Part shown: positions 40,601-51,790 of the stretch, piece by piece
Layout: each line of letters starts with the position of its first letter
How positions within the stretch are numbered: position 1 is the stretch's first letter
Source of the DNA: Ophiocordyceps camponoti-saundersi (nom. inval.)
Lineage: Eukaryota > Ascomycota > Sordariomycetes > Hypocreales > Ophiocordycipitaceae
NCBI GenBank assembly: GCA_003339415.1
Contig: PDHQ01000059.1
Coordinates: 1 to 64,000, forward strand
Length of the DNA stretch: 64,000 nucleotides
Direction: 5' to 3'
Translations under genes and position numbers: made by a program
Notes under the pieces: model-generated
What the model was told of the DNA's origin: nothing
Seen by the model: only the letters and a program-made list of their open reading frames with translations
Databases searched by the model: none

Positions 40601-41399
40601 GAATATTACCGCTAGTATACTTTAATAATAATAAGATAATTAGATATAAAAGCTTATTAGCTTTTTCTCGAAGATTATAAATTTAGCCGAATAAGTATAT
40701 TTAATTTAAAATTATAAACTCCTTACTATTATATAAAGCTTTAAGTATTTTTACTCGGAATTACTTAGTTAAAAGTTTAATATAGTTATAAATTATAAAG
40801 CTTTAGTTTATTTTATAATAAAAAAACTATTTTTTATTTACTAAGTTTAATAGTTTAATTTTATTACTTAGTTTAATATCTATTTCTTATACTAACTTAG
40901 CTAATTAAATATAGCTACTAATACCTTTTTATAAAAAATAGCTAAGCTTCTAATTATAAAAGCTTATAAGAAGGAAGAAAAGATATTTATAATAATTCCC
41001 TTAGAAAGCTTTAGATTTAAAGCCCTAACCCCAGCTTTTATAATTACCCTTATCTGCCTTATAGAAAATTTTATCTTATTAAGAGTAGAGTTAGTATAAT
41101 TAATCTAGGAAAAAAGTATAAATTAAAAATTTAGATTTTATAGTAATCTTTTTATTATCTCCGAATAAGATAGTTAAAAGCGATTCTTCCTTTATACCGC
41201 CTTAATTTAAAATATATATAAACCGGCTATCTTTACTTATAAAAAGTAAAATAAAATTACCTCAATACTTTAATAAAGCTATTATTAGCTTAAGATAAAG
41301 TAAAATATCCGCTAATATATTTATAATTATTATAAATATTAAAGGAATAAAATATTATAAGATAAGACCTTAAGTTTACTATACCTTTTACTTATTTTA

Positions 41400-42633
41400 A
41401 TTTTTATATAAAAATATATTACTTATAATAAAAAAATAATACCGGAAAACTGCTTTAGATATAACTATATTTTTACTTTTATTTATAAGCTAAGTAAGAT
41501 TATTACTATATTACTAAATAAAGAAAATAATATAGCTAAGGTATTTACTAAATATTACTTTAAATATCTTTATTATCTTTTTAGTATATTAAATATATAA
41601 ATTACTAATAATACTAGCTTATTTATTTTAGGATCTCTTAGTAAAATTAATTAATTAATTAATATTAAGTTTTATTATAATAGTGCTTTATACCTTTAAA
41701 TATAAGGAAATATAAAAGTAATTAACTAATATTTTAACTAAAGGCTTTAATTTTACATAAGTAAATATTAAAATAATTAAAATATATTCCTTCTTATTTT
41801 AAATTTTATATATAACTTCTTATAGTATATATTAATTAGTATAATATCGCTTATAGTTACTCTTAATAAGGATATATAAAACCCCCTTTTAGTTATTAGT
41901 CCCTTAAATCTTTTAAACGCTTTAGGCCTTATTATTATAGCTTATAAACTTATTACTTAAGCGTATAATAATAAGCTTTAGCTATTATTAAGAAAGCTTA
42001 TAATAAGTAAGAAATATAAGCTAATAAGAAATATCGCCCGGTAAATTTTATAGTTAGCGATAAGGTATTTCTTAGCTATAAAAGTTTCTTTATAACCGCA
42101 CTTATAATATACTTTAATATATAATAATTAAAACCTTTTATAGTTATTAAAAAATAAAAGTATAGCTATATCCTTAACTTATTAAATAGCTACTAGATAA
42201 TAAACTTATTTTATACTAACTATCTTTATAAAGCTATTATAAATCCTTTACTTAAGTAAAAGATACTTTTTATTAAGCTAGAAAATATTAATAATATATT
42301 AAAATAAAAAGAACTAAATTCTTTAATTTTATATTATAAGATAATACTATTAGTTAGAGTATTAGGTTTATTAGTATAATTATAACTTAGATAAGATATA
42401 ATACTTAGCTAGGAATTTTTAATATATACTAATATTACTTAAAGAGTTCTATAATTATTTCCTAATTACCGCTAGCTTGCTTATTAATCTCTAACGCTAA
42501 ATTAAAGCTACTATTATAAACTATAATTATAAAAATAATAACTAAAATAATATTATAATTTCCCTAAATAATCCTTTATATAATAAATATTATTAATTTT
42601 AATAAGTATATTAAAACTTTTATTAAGAGGTAA
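41400..42633 (+). pseudogene. Gypsy integrase C-terminal relic
   Basis: Near 42025-42110 translation reads KYRPVNFIVSDKVFLSYKSF, matching the stretch after the integrase core where a V-G-D-x-V-x-L-S type motif precedes the chromodomain-like tail of fungal gypsy elements. The frame then runs with stops to the 3' LTR. In copy 1 the matching part is inverted at 13348-13850. Confidence 0.6.
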
Positions 42634-42959
42634 TATTATATACTAGTACTTATAAAAATTTTCCTTAAATATTTTATAATAATTTCTAAAGATTCTCAAT
42701 TATAGTTATATAACTTATAGGAACCTTATTATAAAATTACTAGGAAAAAACCTTAGGGGAAATTACTAAGAAATATAATCGCTTCCTTATTAGGATTTTA
42801 CTATACCCTCCCTTATCTTTATTAGTATATACCCTTATATATTTTACTAAGATTTTGCCTATAAAAGTTTTTCCTCTTTTTCTTTCCTTTCTCCTTAGCT
42901 TAGAATCTTTATTTATAGTTATAATATTATTATTTACTTAACATATCCTAGCCGTAATA
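42634..42959 (+). repeat. 3' LTR of gypsy element
   Basis: 326 bp, nearly collinear with the 5' LTR. The bases just before it (AAGAGGTAA) are a likely remnant of the polypurine tract. Confidence 0.85.
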
Positions 42960-43551
42960 CTTATAGCTTTTTTATATAAGCGTTTTTTAGCTTTTAAAAG
43001 TAATATAGTAAAAAGTCTTTTAAAAATTTTTATAAAGTAATAAGATTAGCTTTAAATATTTTAATTTTCTAAAATAACTTTAGTAAATTTTTAATAATAG
43101 CTTTTAAAAATACTAGATTATATAAAGCTTTAAAAAAATAAATATTTAGCTAATAACTTTAAAATTTATAATTAAATTTATTTTAAAAAAGTATATTTAA
43201 ATATAAAAAAGATATATATAAGTTATACCTTTTTTTTAGTATAAGAAATATAATTTAAATAAGCTACTAATATTATAAATAATATTAAGTAAAAATATAA
43301 TAATATTCTTAGCTCTTTTTTATATATAAAGCTTTAAATTATAAGTAAAGTTATTATAAAAGCTATTATTTTAAAAATAACCTTTTAAAATATTTAAAAT
43401 CTTATATAAATTAGCTTTAAAAGCTTTTTATAAGCTAAAATATAGTAAAGTTATTAAAGCTACTAAAATATATTTTATACTTTTTTAATAAGCTTTAGAA
43501 ATATTTAATATTTTATATAATTAATATAAAAAAAATTATAATAAAAAAAAA
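42960..43551. other. Unassigned AT-rich spacer between gypsy and LINE L2
   Basis: About 590 bases of very low G/C. It contains several imperfect copies of TAGCTTTTAAAA-type motifs. No readable domain. Confidence 0.35.
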
Positions 43552-44599
43552 CTTTTTTTATAACTTTAGATAATTAGGGTCCCTATTCGTTCTTAACGCC
43601 GTGATATTACGAGAATTTAGTATTTTCTGCCTCTTAAAGTTTAACTCCGCTAAGGGAATAGCCCTAAACGCGGGGTTACGGGGCGGCCCGCCTCCTAGTC
43701 CGCCGTTAATACCGATAGTACTCGATAGTAGAACCTAGGGGCTTAACTAATCCCGATAATATCCGCGTACGGGTAAAAGTTAATATAATATAGTTATTAA
43801 CTCTAATAATTTATTTATCGATATTTTTTAGACCTTAATAAATCTTATCCTAAAGTTTATATATAAAAAACTTATTAGGGTAATTTCTATATAAGATTTT
43901 CGCCTTATATAAGGTATTTTTAATATAATATTTACTAAGCTTTAATAGCGCTAATAAGCCTCTAAGGACTTATTTAGCTTACTTATTACTATCTCCTATA
44001 TTATCTAAAAGTTAGTTAAAGCTACTTTTTATAAAGTAATAAGTAAGAGGTTAAACTTTACCCTTAAAATTCTAATTTAAGCTAGCGTAATTATAAGCTC
44101 CGCCCCGAACTCTGCCCCCCTTATAGCGCCCTTTATACGCCCGGTTCCGGTAAGAATAGAGAGGGAGGTACTTATATTAGTAAAGGACGTCCTAGTAATT
44201 AAGGAAGTTCTAGCGCCTACTCCCTAAAAAGTTATTTAGAAAGTTAACGAGGTTATAAGCTATTTTATAATAGTTATTATATACTAATTTCTTAGCGGAG
44301 ACCTTATAATTATTTTCGACTTAAAGTATAAAGACTTTATTTTAAGAGATAAGTAAGTAGCTTAGGCTTTCGGAGCGGAGGCTAAGTATATATACTAAAC
44401 TTATATTATTATTACTAAGGGTATTTAAACCTTAGTAGCTAACCGTAACCGTAACGCGCTACTTAATAGTATTAAGGAGGTAAATAAAGTTAATATAATT
44501 TAAGCGAAGGTATTCTAACCTTAATATATTTTTAGTAAAGATACTTTACGAACTTATCTTATTATAAGCTTAGGTAGCGTAAAAAACGTAAATAAGCTT

Positions 44600-44780
44600 T
44601 ACTTAAATAAAATAGTTATAAACGCGAAGATAATTTATTATAAATTTTATAAGGACTCCGCACGCCTTAAGTAATATTATAGATACTTCTAATTCGGATA
44701 TATTACTAAGTATTACTAGGAGCCCTCTTAATATAAATACTATACGGCTACCTTATATAATAGCGGAGAAAAAAACTACC
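44600..44780 (+). pseudogene. LINE ORF1 zinc-knuckle relic (L2)
   Basis: Translation gives IIYYKFYKDSARLK followed by FGYITKY and YYTATLY-like sequence, lining up with two consecutive C-x2-C-x4-H-x4-C knuckles of Tad-type ORF1 proteins with Cys and His changed. It would bind the element RNA. Stops are present. Confidence 0.45.
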
Positions 44781-46479
44781 TTATATAAAAAAGGGAGAGA
44801 CCCCGCTATTATATTTTATATAAAAGTATATACTTTATATAGTTAAAGAACTACTTAAAATCTTAGAAATAATAAAGCTATGCTAAGTCTAGCTTCCTTA
44901 ATAAACCTCGCTTTTTCTAATTATTATAATCTGCTTAACCTCTAGCCCTTACTTAGCGGTAACCTTATAAGGATAGTAAAAGCTTTATTACTATCTTTTT
45001 AAGGAAGTAAGCGTATTATAAATCCCTTAGAGATACGCCTTAGCGCTCTTTTTATAATATATTACTTACTTAAGTTTCCCTAAGAGGCTCCTAACTTAAT
45101 AATACTTATAATAGCTATAAGCTATATAATAAACTCCGCGACTTATAACTAGCTTTATAATAGTCCTAAGTAAAGTTTATATTTATAAACCTTACGCTAT
45201 TAAAGTAATTATAAATAACTATTCTTAATACCTAATCTTTATAAAGATTATAACCTTATTATAAAATATATAAAAAATTAACCGCCTTATTTAGCTTACC
45301 TTATTTAATAAGGAAAGTTATAATATTATCGCTATATAAGAATTTTAGCCTAATATATATAATTACCCTCCGCTTCTAAAACTTACTTCTTATCGCCTTA
45401 TCTAAAATAAAAGTAAAGCTCTCCTTTATATATATAAATAATATAAAGTTTATAATTAGGACCTTATAATAAGGCTTAACCTTACTAGAGTATCTTTTTA
45501 TAATAGACCCTAAGTACTTATAGTTTACTCCTCGCCGCTTAGAATATATACTAAACCTTTTTTACGCTTATTACCCCTTTCTCCCTCCCTATACTCCGCC
45601 TTTAATTTCGCTTTACTAATTATCCTTAGTAATTTTAACGCCTATTATCCTTTCTAGGACCTTTACGATTATACCTCCCCTTACTCTGCGGAGCTTCTCT
45701 CCGCCTTTTACTAACTTTACCTTAAACTTTTTACCCCTCTTTATAAGATTACCTAGGAGGTATATAAGCGGAGGATTAATATTATTAACTTAATTTAAAG
45801 CACGCTTAACTATTTCCTTATATACCTTAGCTTAGATTTTAATCTCTTTAGCTTTAATTATATCCCCTAATCTGCGTTTTTTATAACCTCTCCCCCCCTA
45901 AACTTCGTACTAATATTACGCTAAAAATATTTTAATTTTAATATTTTATAAGTAAAAGTAAAAAACTAACTTTTACTTTCCGCTATTTAAGCGAAGTTTA
46001 TAGCGAATATTAAGGAGTTAGTAATATAGCTATATAAGTAATTAAATATTATAGTTAGCTTAATAGTTCCGAAATTACCTTAGTAATATAATTTTTATTT
46101 ATATTTATAATAAACTTTAAAAATTATTTTTATAGTTTTAAACGTAAAATATAATAAGTAATATTAGTAAATATAGCTAAACTTTAATTACTAATAAGCG
46201 TACTAAGATATTATAATATAATAAAAATTATTTATTAGGAAAGCGAAAAGGGATAATTAAAGATAATTTTTTACCTTTATAAGCGGCGATTTTAATATTA
46301 TATAGTTTATAGCTTAGTAAGTAAAACTCCGTAGCTAGGCTTTTTTAAAGCTTATATATACTCCTCCTTTTTAATAAGATATAGACTCCGCCCTTTAATT
46401 ATCTTTCTCCGAAAAATCGGAGCTCCTAGCTTATAAGTTTTTTCCCCGTCCCTTAAAAAATACCCTATACCTCCTTATC

Positions 46480-47700
46480 CCTAACCTTTTCCCCTTAATA
46501 AATATTCCTTCTTAAGTTACCGAAGATAAAGTCCGCTTCGCCCTTTCCGGTATTATATTATAGAAATCCGCTAAGCTTAATAATATCCTTATTAGCTTCC
46601 TAAAAAATTATAATTAACCTCTTATAATAGTTTTAATAAAGCTCCTCTAAGGATATATTACTTATAGATATTTCCCTACTTAATATTAAACCTTTAATAT
46701 TATAATTCTCCGGAAAGTAAATAAAAGCTCGGAGGTTTATTAAACTTTAAGTAGCTACTATCTTATCTCCCTTCTTAATATCGTAAGTAAGATTTTTAAA
46801 ACTATAATTACGAAGAAGATATCTTATATAGCGGAGTTTATAAGAGTCTTATTATAAAGTTAGATAAGTAACTATCTTAATTAATTTACTAATAGCGCCC
46901 TACTCTTTTTAATAAAGTTTATTTATATTATTTAAAGCTTTTAAAGCTCCGCTTCCCTCCTAATATTAAATATAATAAGCGTTTTTAATTACGTTTTATA
47001 CTTTAAGCTAATAGAAATCCTTAATTTTTTTAGCTTTCTTAGATAAATTATAGCTTTCCTTTACTTTTACTTTTTTAACTATACCTCCTATTTAAAAGTT
47101 AACGGTAGATTATCGAACTTTTTCCTTATTTTTACCGGAGTCCTTTAAAGCTCCCCGCTCTCTTTAGTGCTATTTATCCTATATATTTTATCTTTTTATA
47201 AACGCCTAAAATAAGTAACCGGTATACTTATTATTAGATTTACGGATAATATTAATATTTTTAATATTAAGCGTACCTCCGCTTAAGTCCGCTACTAGCT
47301 TAAATAAGCTTAAGGTATCTATTTATTAAGATTAGATAATAGAGTATAAAATAACTTTTTAGCTATTTAAAAATAAGCTCCTTTATTTTATAAAGGCCCG
47401 CTTTACTAATATAACTCCGCTAATCCTTAACGGGATTATTATTTAACTTATATAAGAGGTATATATACTTAGAGTTTAGATTTATTATAAGCTTTAATAA
47501 AAACTTTACCTCTACTATTTTATAAAGAAGCTTAATTATTAATAGCTAGCTTTAACTAAACTTATATTATTTACTTAAAGCTTTTTATTTCTCTAAGTAA
47601 GGGAAATTTATACTAAGGTTATTAGATCCGCTATCGCTTTTAGCGCTATAATTTACTTTACTTTAACTTTACTAGGCGGTAAACTTAAAAGCCTTATTTT
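46480..47700 (+). pseudogene. LINE reverse transcriptase relic (L2)
   Basis: The clearest piece is RFTDNINIF at about 47234-47260, which corresponds to the FADDTN box with one catalytic Asp read as Asn. The upstream sequence is in register for the RT fingers and palm but is broken by stops. The element is separate from L1: the two do not align outside the 3' end. Confidence 0.5.
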
Positions 47701-48559
47701 TTAATAGCTAGCTATAACTTAGTTTAAATATTTTTATATTATCTTTAAGGTATACTAAGTTACCTTTTCCTATTATATTAAGTTTAAGTTTTTTATCCCC
47801 CTTATTAATATTTACTTATCTTACCGCGCCGCTTATAGCTATTAACTCTTTTATACTAAAAAACTTATAGCTTATATCCGCTTTACTTTAAAAAAAATCT
47901 CTATATACCTCCGCCGATAATATAAAGGTTAGCCTTACCCTACTTATATCCCCTTCGAATCCCTCCGATCTTTTTTTACTACTTAGGTACGGACTTTAGA
48001 TATCTCCTCCTAATCCCTTAAAACTTTAAAAGCCCGCTTTTACGAAGAGTAGTAGCTTCGCTAAAACTCTAAAAAAGGAAGGCTCCGAAAATATAGCTAG
48101 TCCTCCGGATACCTTACTAATAAATTACCTTAATTAAAACCTAGTAACGCTTTATAAATTTATTAAGGTTTTCTAAAATTCCTTAGTAACGCCTTAACTT
48201 AGCTTTATAATAGTAAAATTAGCCTTAATAAGTCTCTTTATACTTATAATATTCTTATAATCTTAACCCCCTATTACTCTTATAATAATAAGGAAAATAA
48301 GATAGCAGCTTACTTTACTTTATAGTATAAGCTTATTATTTATAAAAAAATACTTTTACTTATACTTCCTATAAGTTCGATTTAAGACTATAAGGATTTT
48401 AATAAAGCTCTTAATTATAAGGCTATTATAAGCCCTCTTACCTTATAATTTATTTACTTATAACGCTTTTACTAGTTTAACCTCTCTTTATTATTTTATA
48501 ATACTTAAGTATATTAAAATACTTAAGCGTAAAGTTTAAGCGTAAAGGATAGTTCTTAG

Positions 48560-49580
48560 TATTTTTACTATATAATTATTATTATCTATTTACCTTATAC
48601 CCCGCTTTTACCTCCGCCCCCCGCTTTACTTAGCCCCGCTTAGCCCGCTTAGCCCTCTTACCCTTTTTCCTACCTTACCCTCCGCCTTATTTTTTACGCT
48701 TAATAATATTTCTAACGCTTATAAGCTTATTTTTTAAATTACTATTATCGCTTTTTATTACGCGCTTTAACGCCGCTAATATAAACTTTATAAAAAAAAG
48801 CTTTAGTACTTAAATAAGGTTTAGCTTAGGCTTTAGCTTTATTACTTTCTTACCCTCCTCCTTTATACCTCCTATTACCTCCGCTCCGCTTACCTCCTCC
48901 TCCGCTCCGCTTACCCCCTTAACTTTATCCGCCCCCTCCTTATTACTTTTAACTATTACCTAATCTAACTCGCTTCTTAATATCGATATAATAATAATTA
49001 ATATCTAAGCCGCCGCTTTATCCTCTTTTACTTTTAACTCCTTTTTCGGCTTTAGCTCCCGCTTTACTTTTAAATAATTTAAATTAAAAGTATACTAAAA
49101 CTTAAAAATATTTTTTAAAATATATTTAAATTAGTTAACTTTAATATAATCCGCTACCGCTTAATTAAAATTACTCTAAACTTAGTTAATATTATATATT
49201 ATATTATATATAAAGGATTAGAGGTCTTATACCTTTACTTATATTTTTAACTAAAACTTTTTTAAAAACCTTATAATATAGTCCTTTTAAGCGGTAATAA
49301 TAATAATAATAATTATTATTATTATAAGTATTACCTCCCTTACCTTTACTATAAATTTTATTATTATTATTATAACTATTATTAACTAAGCTAGCGCCTC
49401 CGCTACCGCGCCTTTTATTACCGCTTCTACTTTCTTTTTTATATTTGCTATTACCGCTTACTTTACTTATAATTTAATTATTATATTTATTACCGCTATT
49501 ATTATTATTATCGCTCCGCCCCCCTCTCCGCCTCCCGCTCCGCTTATACCGATAATTATTTATCCGCTTAATATTCTAAA
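48560..49580 (-). pseudogene. Possible antisense low-complexity coding relic
   Basis: On the minus strand this stretch is purine-rich and reads with few stops as Gly/Arg/Ser/Asn-rich sequence (for example RRGSGGASLVNNSYNNNN near 49400), then Lys/Glu/Gly-rich (VSGAEEEVSGAEVIGG near 48890). I do not recognise it. It may be a gag-like protein of an oppositely oriented element, or only strand-biased sequence within L2. Confidence 0.3.
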
Positions 49581-50439
49581 ATAAGCTAATACCGGTATAT
49601 AGGACTCCTAAGGAGAAATATTAGTAATTATTATAATAAAAATAATATTAGGGGTAGCTATTAAAATAGCTAATTTCGCTAAGGCGCTTACCTATATTAT
49701 TATTATTATTATATTAAATTAAAGCTTTAACGCTTTATTCCGCTTTTATATATTATATAAGTTAACTTAAATTTTTTTTTATTACTTACTATTAGCTATA
49801 TCCGAAACTCCGCTCCGCTCCGCTCCGCTTTACTTTATATTTACTAATAAGCTATTTAGCTATCCTCCTCCGCTAATATACCGCGCCGCTTTTATTATAA
49901 TAATATATAACTTCTCCGAATATATTTATAACTTAGTTAGCACTCTAAGCTCCGATTTTAGCTTAATTTTTAATATTATTTACTTTCTAATACTTATATT
50001 AAGCTTTAATATAATTATAATAACTAGCTAATTATAAGCTTATACGCTTTATTAGCTTTATATATAGCTAATATTATATAATATTACTTATTTTATTATT
50101 TCTAATATAGGATTTTATAATTAGTTAATTAAGCTATATATATAATATAAAGGAGGTTATAAAGCTTACCGTAGATAATTTTAAGTATATTTATTACTAT
50201 TATTTTATTAGTATAGCTATATAACTTTTTTACTTTCTTTTTATTATAAAAGTTAAAAAGAAAAGTTAAGGGAGGGGGTTAGAAACGCACTTTCTTTTAA
50301 AAATAATAAAAAGAAAAAAAAAAGAAAAGGAAAAAGAAGGTAGAAAAGAAAAAAATATAGCCCCCCCCCTTTTAATTACTAATATATAATAAAGCAGCTA
50401 CCTTATTACTTTACCGTACCCCCCCTTAGACTTTCTTTC

Positions 50440-50535
50440 CTCCGTCCCGCCCCGTACCGCCTCGCCTTATACCGCCTTATACCGCCCCGTACCGCCCCGC
50501 GCTACGCCGCTATACTATACCGCCCCGCTCTTTTT
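50440..50535. repeat. G/C-rich minisatellite, units of about 10 bp
   Basis: Repeated units of the form TATACCGCC and CGTACCGCC (minus strand GGCGGTATAA / GGCGGTACGG) in tandem. They stand out from the AT-rich surroundings and contain CpG but hardly any CpA, so they would resist RIP. Confidence 0.6.
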
Positions 50536-50796
50536 ACCTTATACCTTATAAACTTTCCTTTCTCCGCCCTCCCCTTTTTACCTTATTTTCTTATATTATC
50601 TAAGACTACTTTTAGGTAATAAGCTTATTATATTATACCGCCGCTAACTACCGCTATATTTTTATATAAGCGTATAATAAGCTTTTCCTTTATAATTAGG
50701 GGGTTTTGCCCTATTTTAGGGGATTTTTCTTACTTAATATATTATAAAAGCTTTAGATATTATAAAAGCCCCTAATATATAAATAATAATAATATA

Positions 50797-51584
50797 AAAA
50801 AAATAAAAAAAAGTATTATACTAATAGCTTTAAATTACTTAATAGCTTTTTTAATAAGAAAGGAAAGAAATAAAGCTTTAGTATTAAATAGAAGAATATT
50901 AAATTATTTATAGCAGGCGCTAAAAACTTATAATTATATAGTAGCTTAAATAAAAGAAAAAAAAAGAATTCCTTAGCTTTAAAATAGCTAATAAGACCTT
51001 TAAACGCCTTTTTAAACTAAAGCCTTACTAGAATTATAATCGTAAGTATTAAACGCCGCCGCTCTTAGAGACTAAAAAAAAATAAAAAAAAGGCATAGCG
51101 CGAGAGGCGTTAGTAGGAGGCTATCGCGGCCTATAAGGGAGGAGGTTTAAATAAATTTATTAATATTTAATTTATTACCTTATAAGCCTTAACTTTATCT
51201 ATTAAGATTATTATATAAAAAGAGCCTAAAAAGGCAGAGGTAAAAGAAGATAAGCTAATTTATAATATACTTAATAATTAAGCGCTTTACCTTAAATATA
51301 AGCTTTATAATAACTTACCGCCCTTATTACCACTATTACTACTCTTTAAGCCTTATAATAACTTACTACTCTTATTGCCGCGGCTACCGCTGCTACCCTT
51401 ATTAATAGTATTAAATACGCCTTCTTAAGCATATAAAATACTCTCTTTAGTATGCCCTTAAAAGTATAAAAAACACTCTTTTTAGTATAAATAAGATATA
51501 AAAAATACTCTTTAAATAGCTTTAATTAGTTTATACTTTTTAGATAAAAAATAATACCTTTATAACGCGAGGAATATATTATTT
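50797..51584. other. Unassigned region left of the gene island
   Basis: No gene recognised. It contains Lys-rich potential coding pieces near 50940-51100 and short repeats of a TATAAAAAATACTCTTT-type motif near 51430-51510. It may be the remains of a DNA transposon but nothing diagnostic was seen. Confidence 0.3.
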
Positions 51585-51722
51585 CAGTGGGAATACTACT
51601 AAAAAGGTATATATCGATAGTAGCGTGTCCCTTTAGTCTTATCCCCGATTATTAATCGGTCCCCTTTTATTTGTGCCTACTAGGCGAGAGTCAGCGAGCC
51701 TAGGACCTACGGGTAGCGGCGT
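51585..51722 (+). repeat. Left arm of inverted repeat flanking the MCD4 island
   Basis: The core 51674-51716 matches the complement of 55282-55324 at 40 of 43 positions. The match continues outward for 44 more aligned bases at about 32 of 44, mostly C/T and G/A differences, and both outer ends read (C/T)AGTGGG. In the right arm the outer part lies beyond a SINE insertion. It resembles the terminal inverted repeat of a DNA transposon. No transposase and no clear target duplication were found. Confidence 0.65.
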
Positions 51723-51747
51723 CAGCGGCGGCAGCAGGTATCATCAC

Positions 51748-51790
51748 CTAGGTAGGTACCTACCTACCTACCTACCTCCTACCTAGGTAC
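51748..51790. repeat. ACCT tetranucleotide repeat next to the MCD4 stop codon
   Basis: A run of CCTA/GGTA units arranged partly as palindromes (CCTAGGTAGGTACC) ends just before the stop codon of MCD4 (complement of 51791-51793). The gene therefore has almost no ordinary 3' flank. A 3' UTR would have to run through this repeat and the inverted-repeat arm. Confidence 0.8.

Larger units (their letters stand above)
36771..42959 (+). mobile_element. Gypsy LTR retrotransposon, structurally complete, RIP-mutated
   Basis: 6189 bp with a 5' LTR at 36771-37095 and a 3' LTR at 42634-42959, flanked by the 5-bp duplication TTTAT (36766-36770) and CTTAT (42960-42964), one C/T apart. LTR ends read TATTACGCGC...GTAATA, which fits TGTTACGCGC...GTAACA after transition. 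The internal order is gag, then RT/RNase H, then integrase, the Ty3/gypsy order. All frames are broken. The LTRs differ mainly by C/T and G/A, so divergence cannot be used as a clock. Confidence 0.88.
43552..50796 (+). mobile_element. LINE-like retrotransposon L2 (Tad-like), long
   Basis: About 7.2 kb. Base composition rises sharply at the left edge. A gag-like zinc-knuckle region (44630-44770) and a reverse transcriptase box (47237-47260) follow in order. The right end has GGGGGTTTTGCCC / GGGGATTTTTCTT (50698-50733) and a short AAT tail (50781-50796), the same kind of end as L1. Possible A-rich target duplication: AATATAAAAAAAA-like sequence at 43523-43551 and 50790-50812, but it is too simple to be sure. 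The stretch 48560-50600 is unusually C-rich on the plus strand and may belong to something else. Confidence 0.6.

Noticed and set aside
36771..42959. Active gypsy retrotransposon
   Set aside because: LTRs and target duplication are intact but every coding domain has stops and lost catalytic residues.
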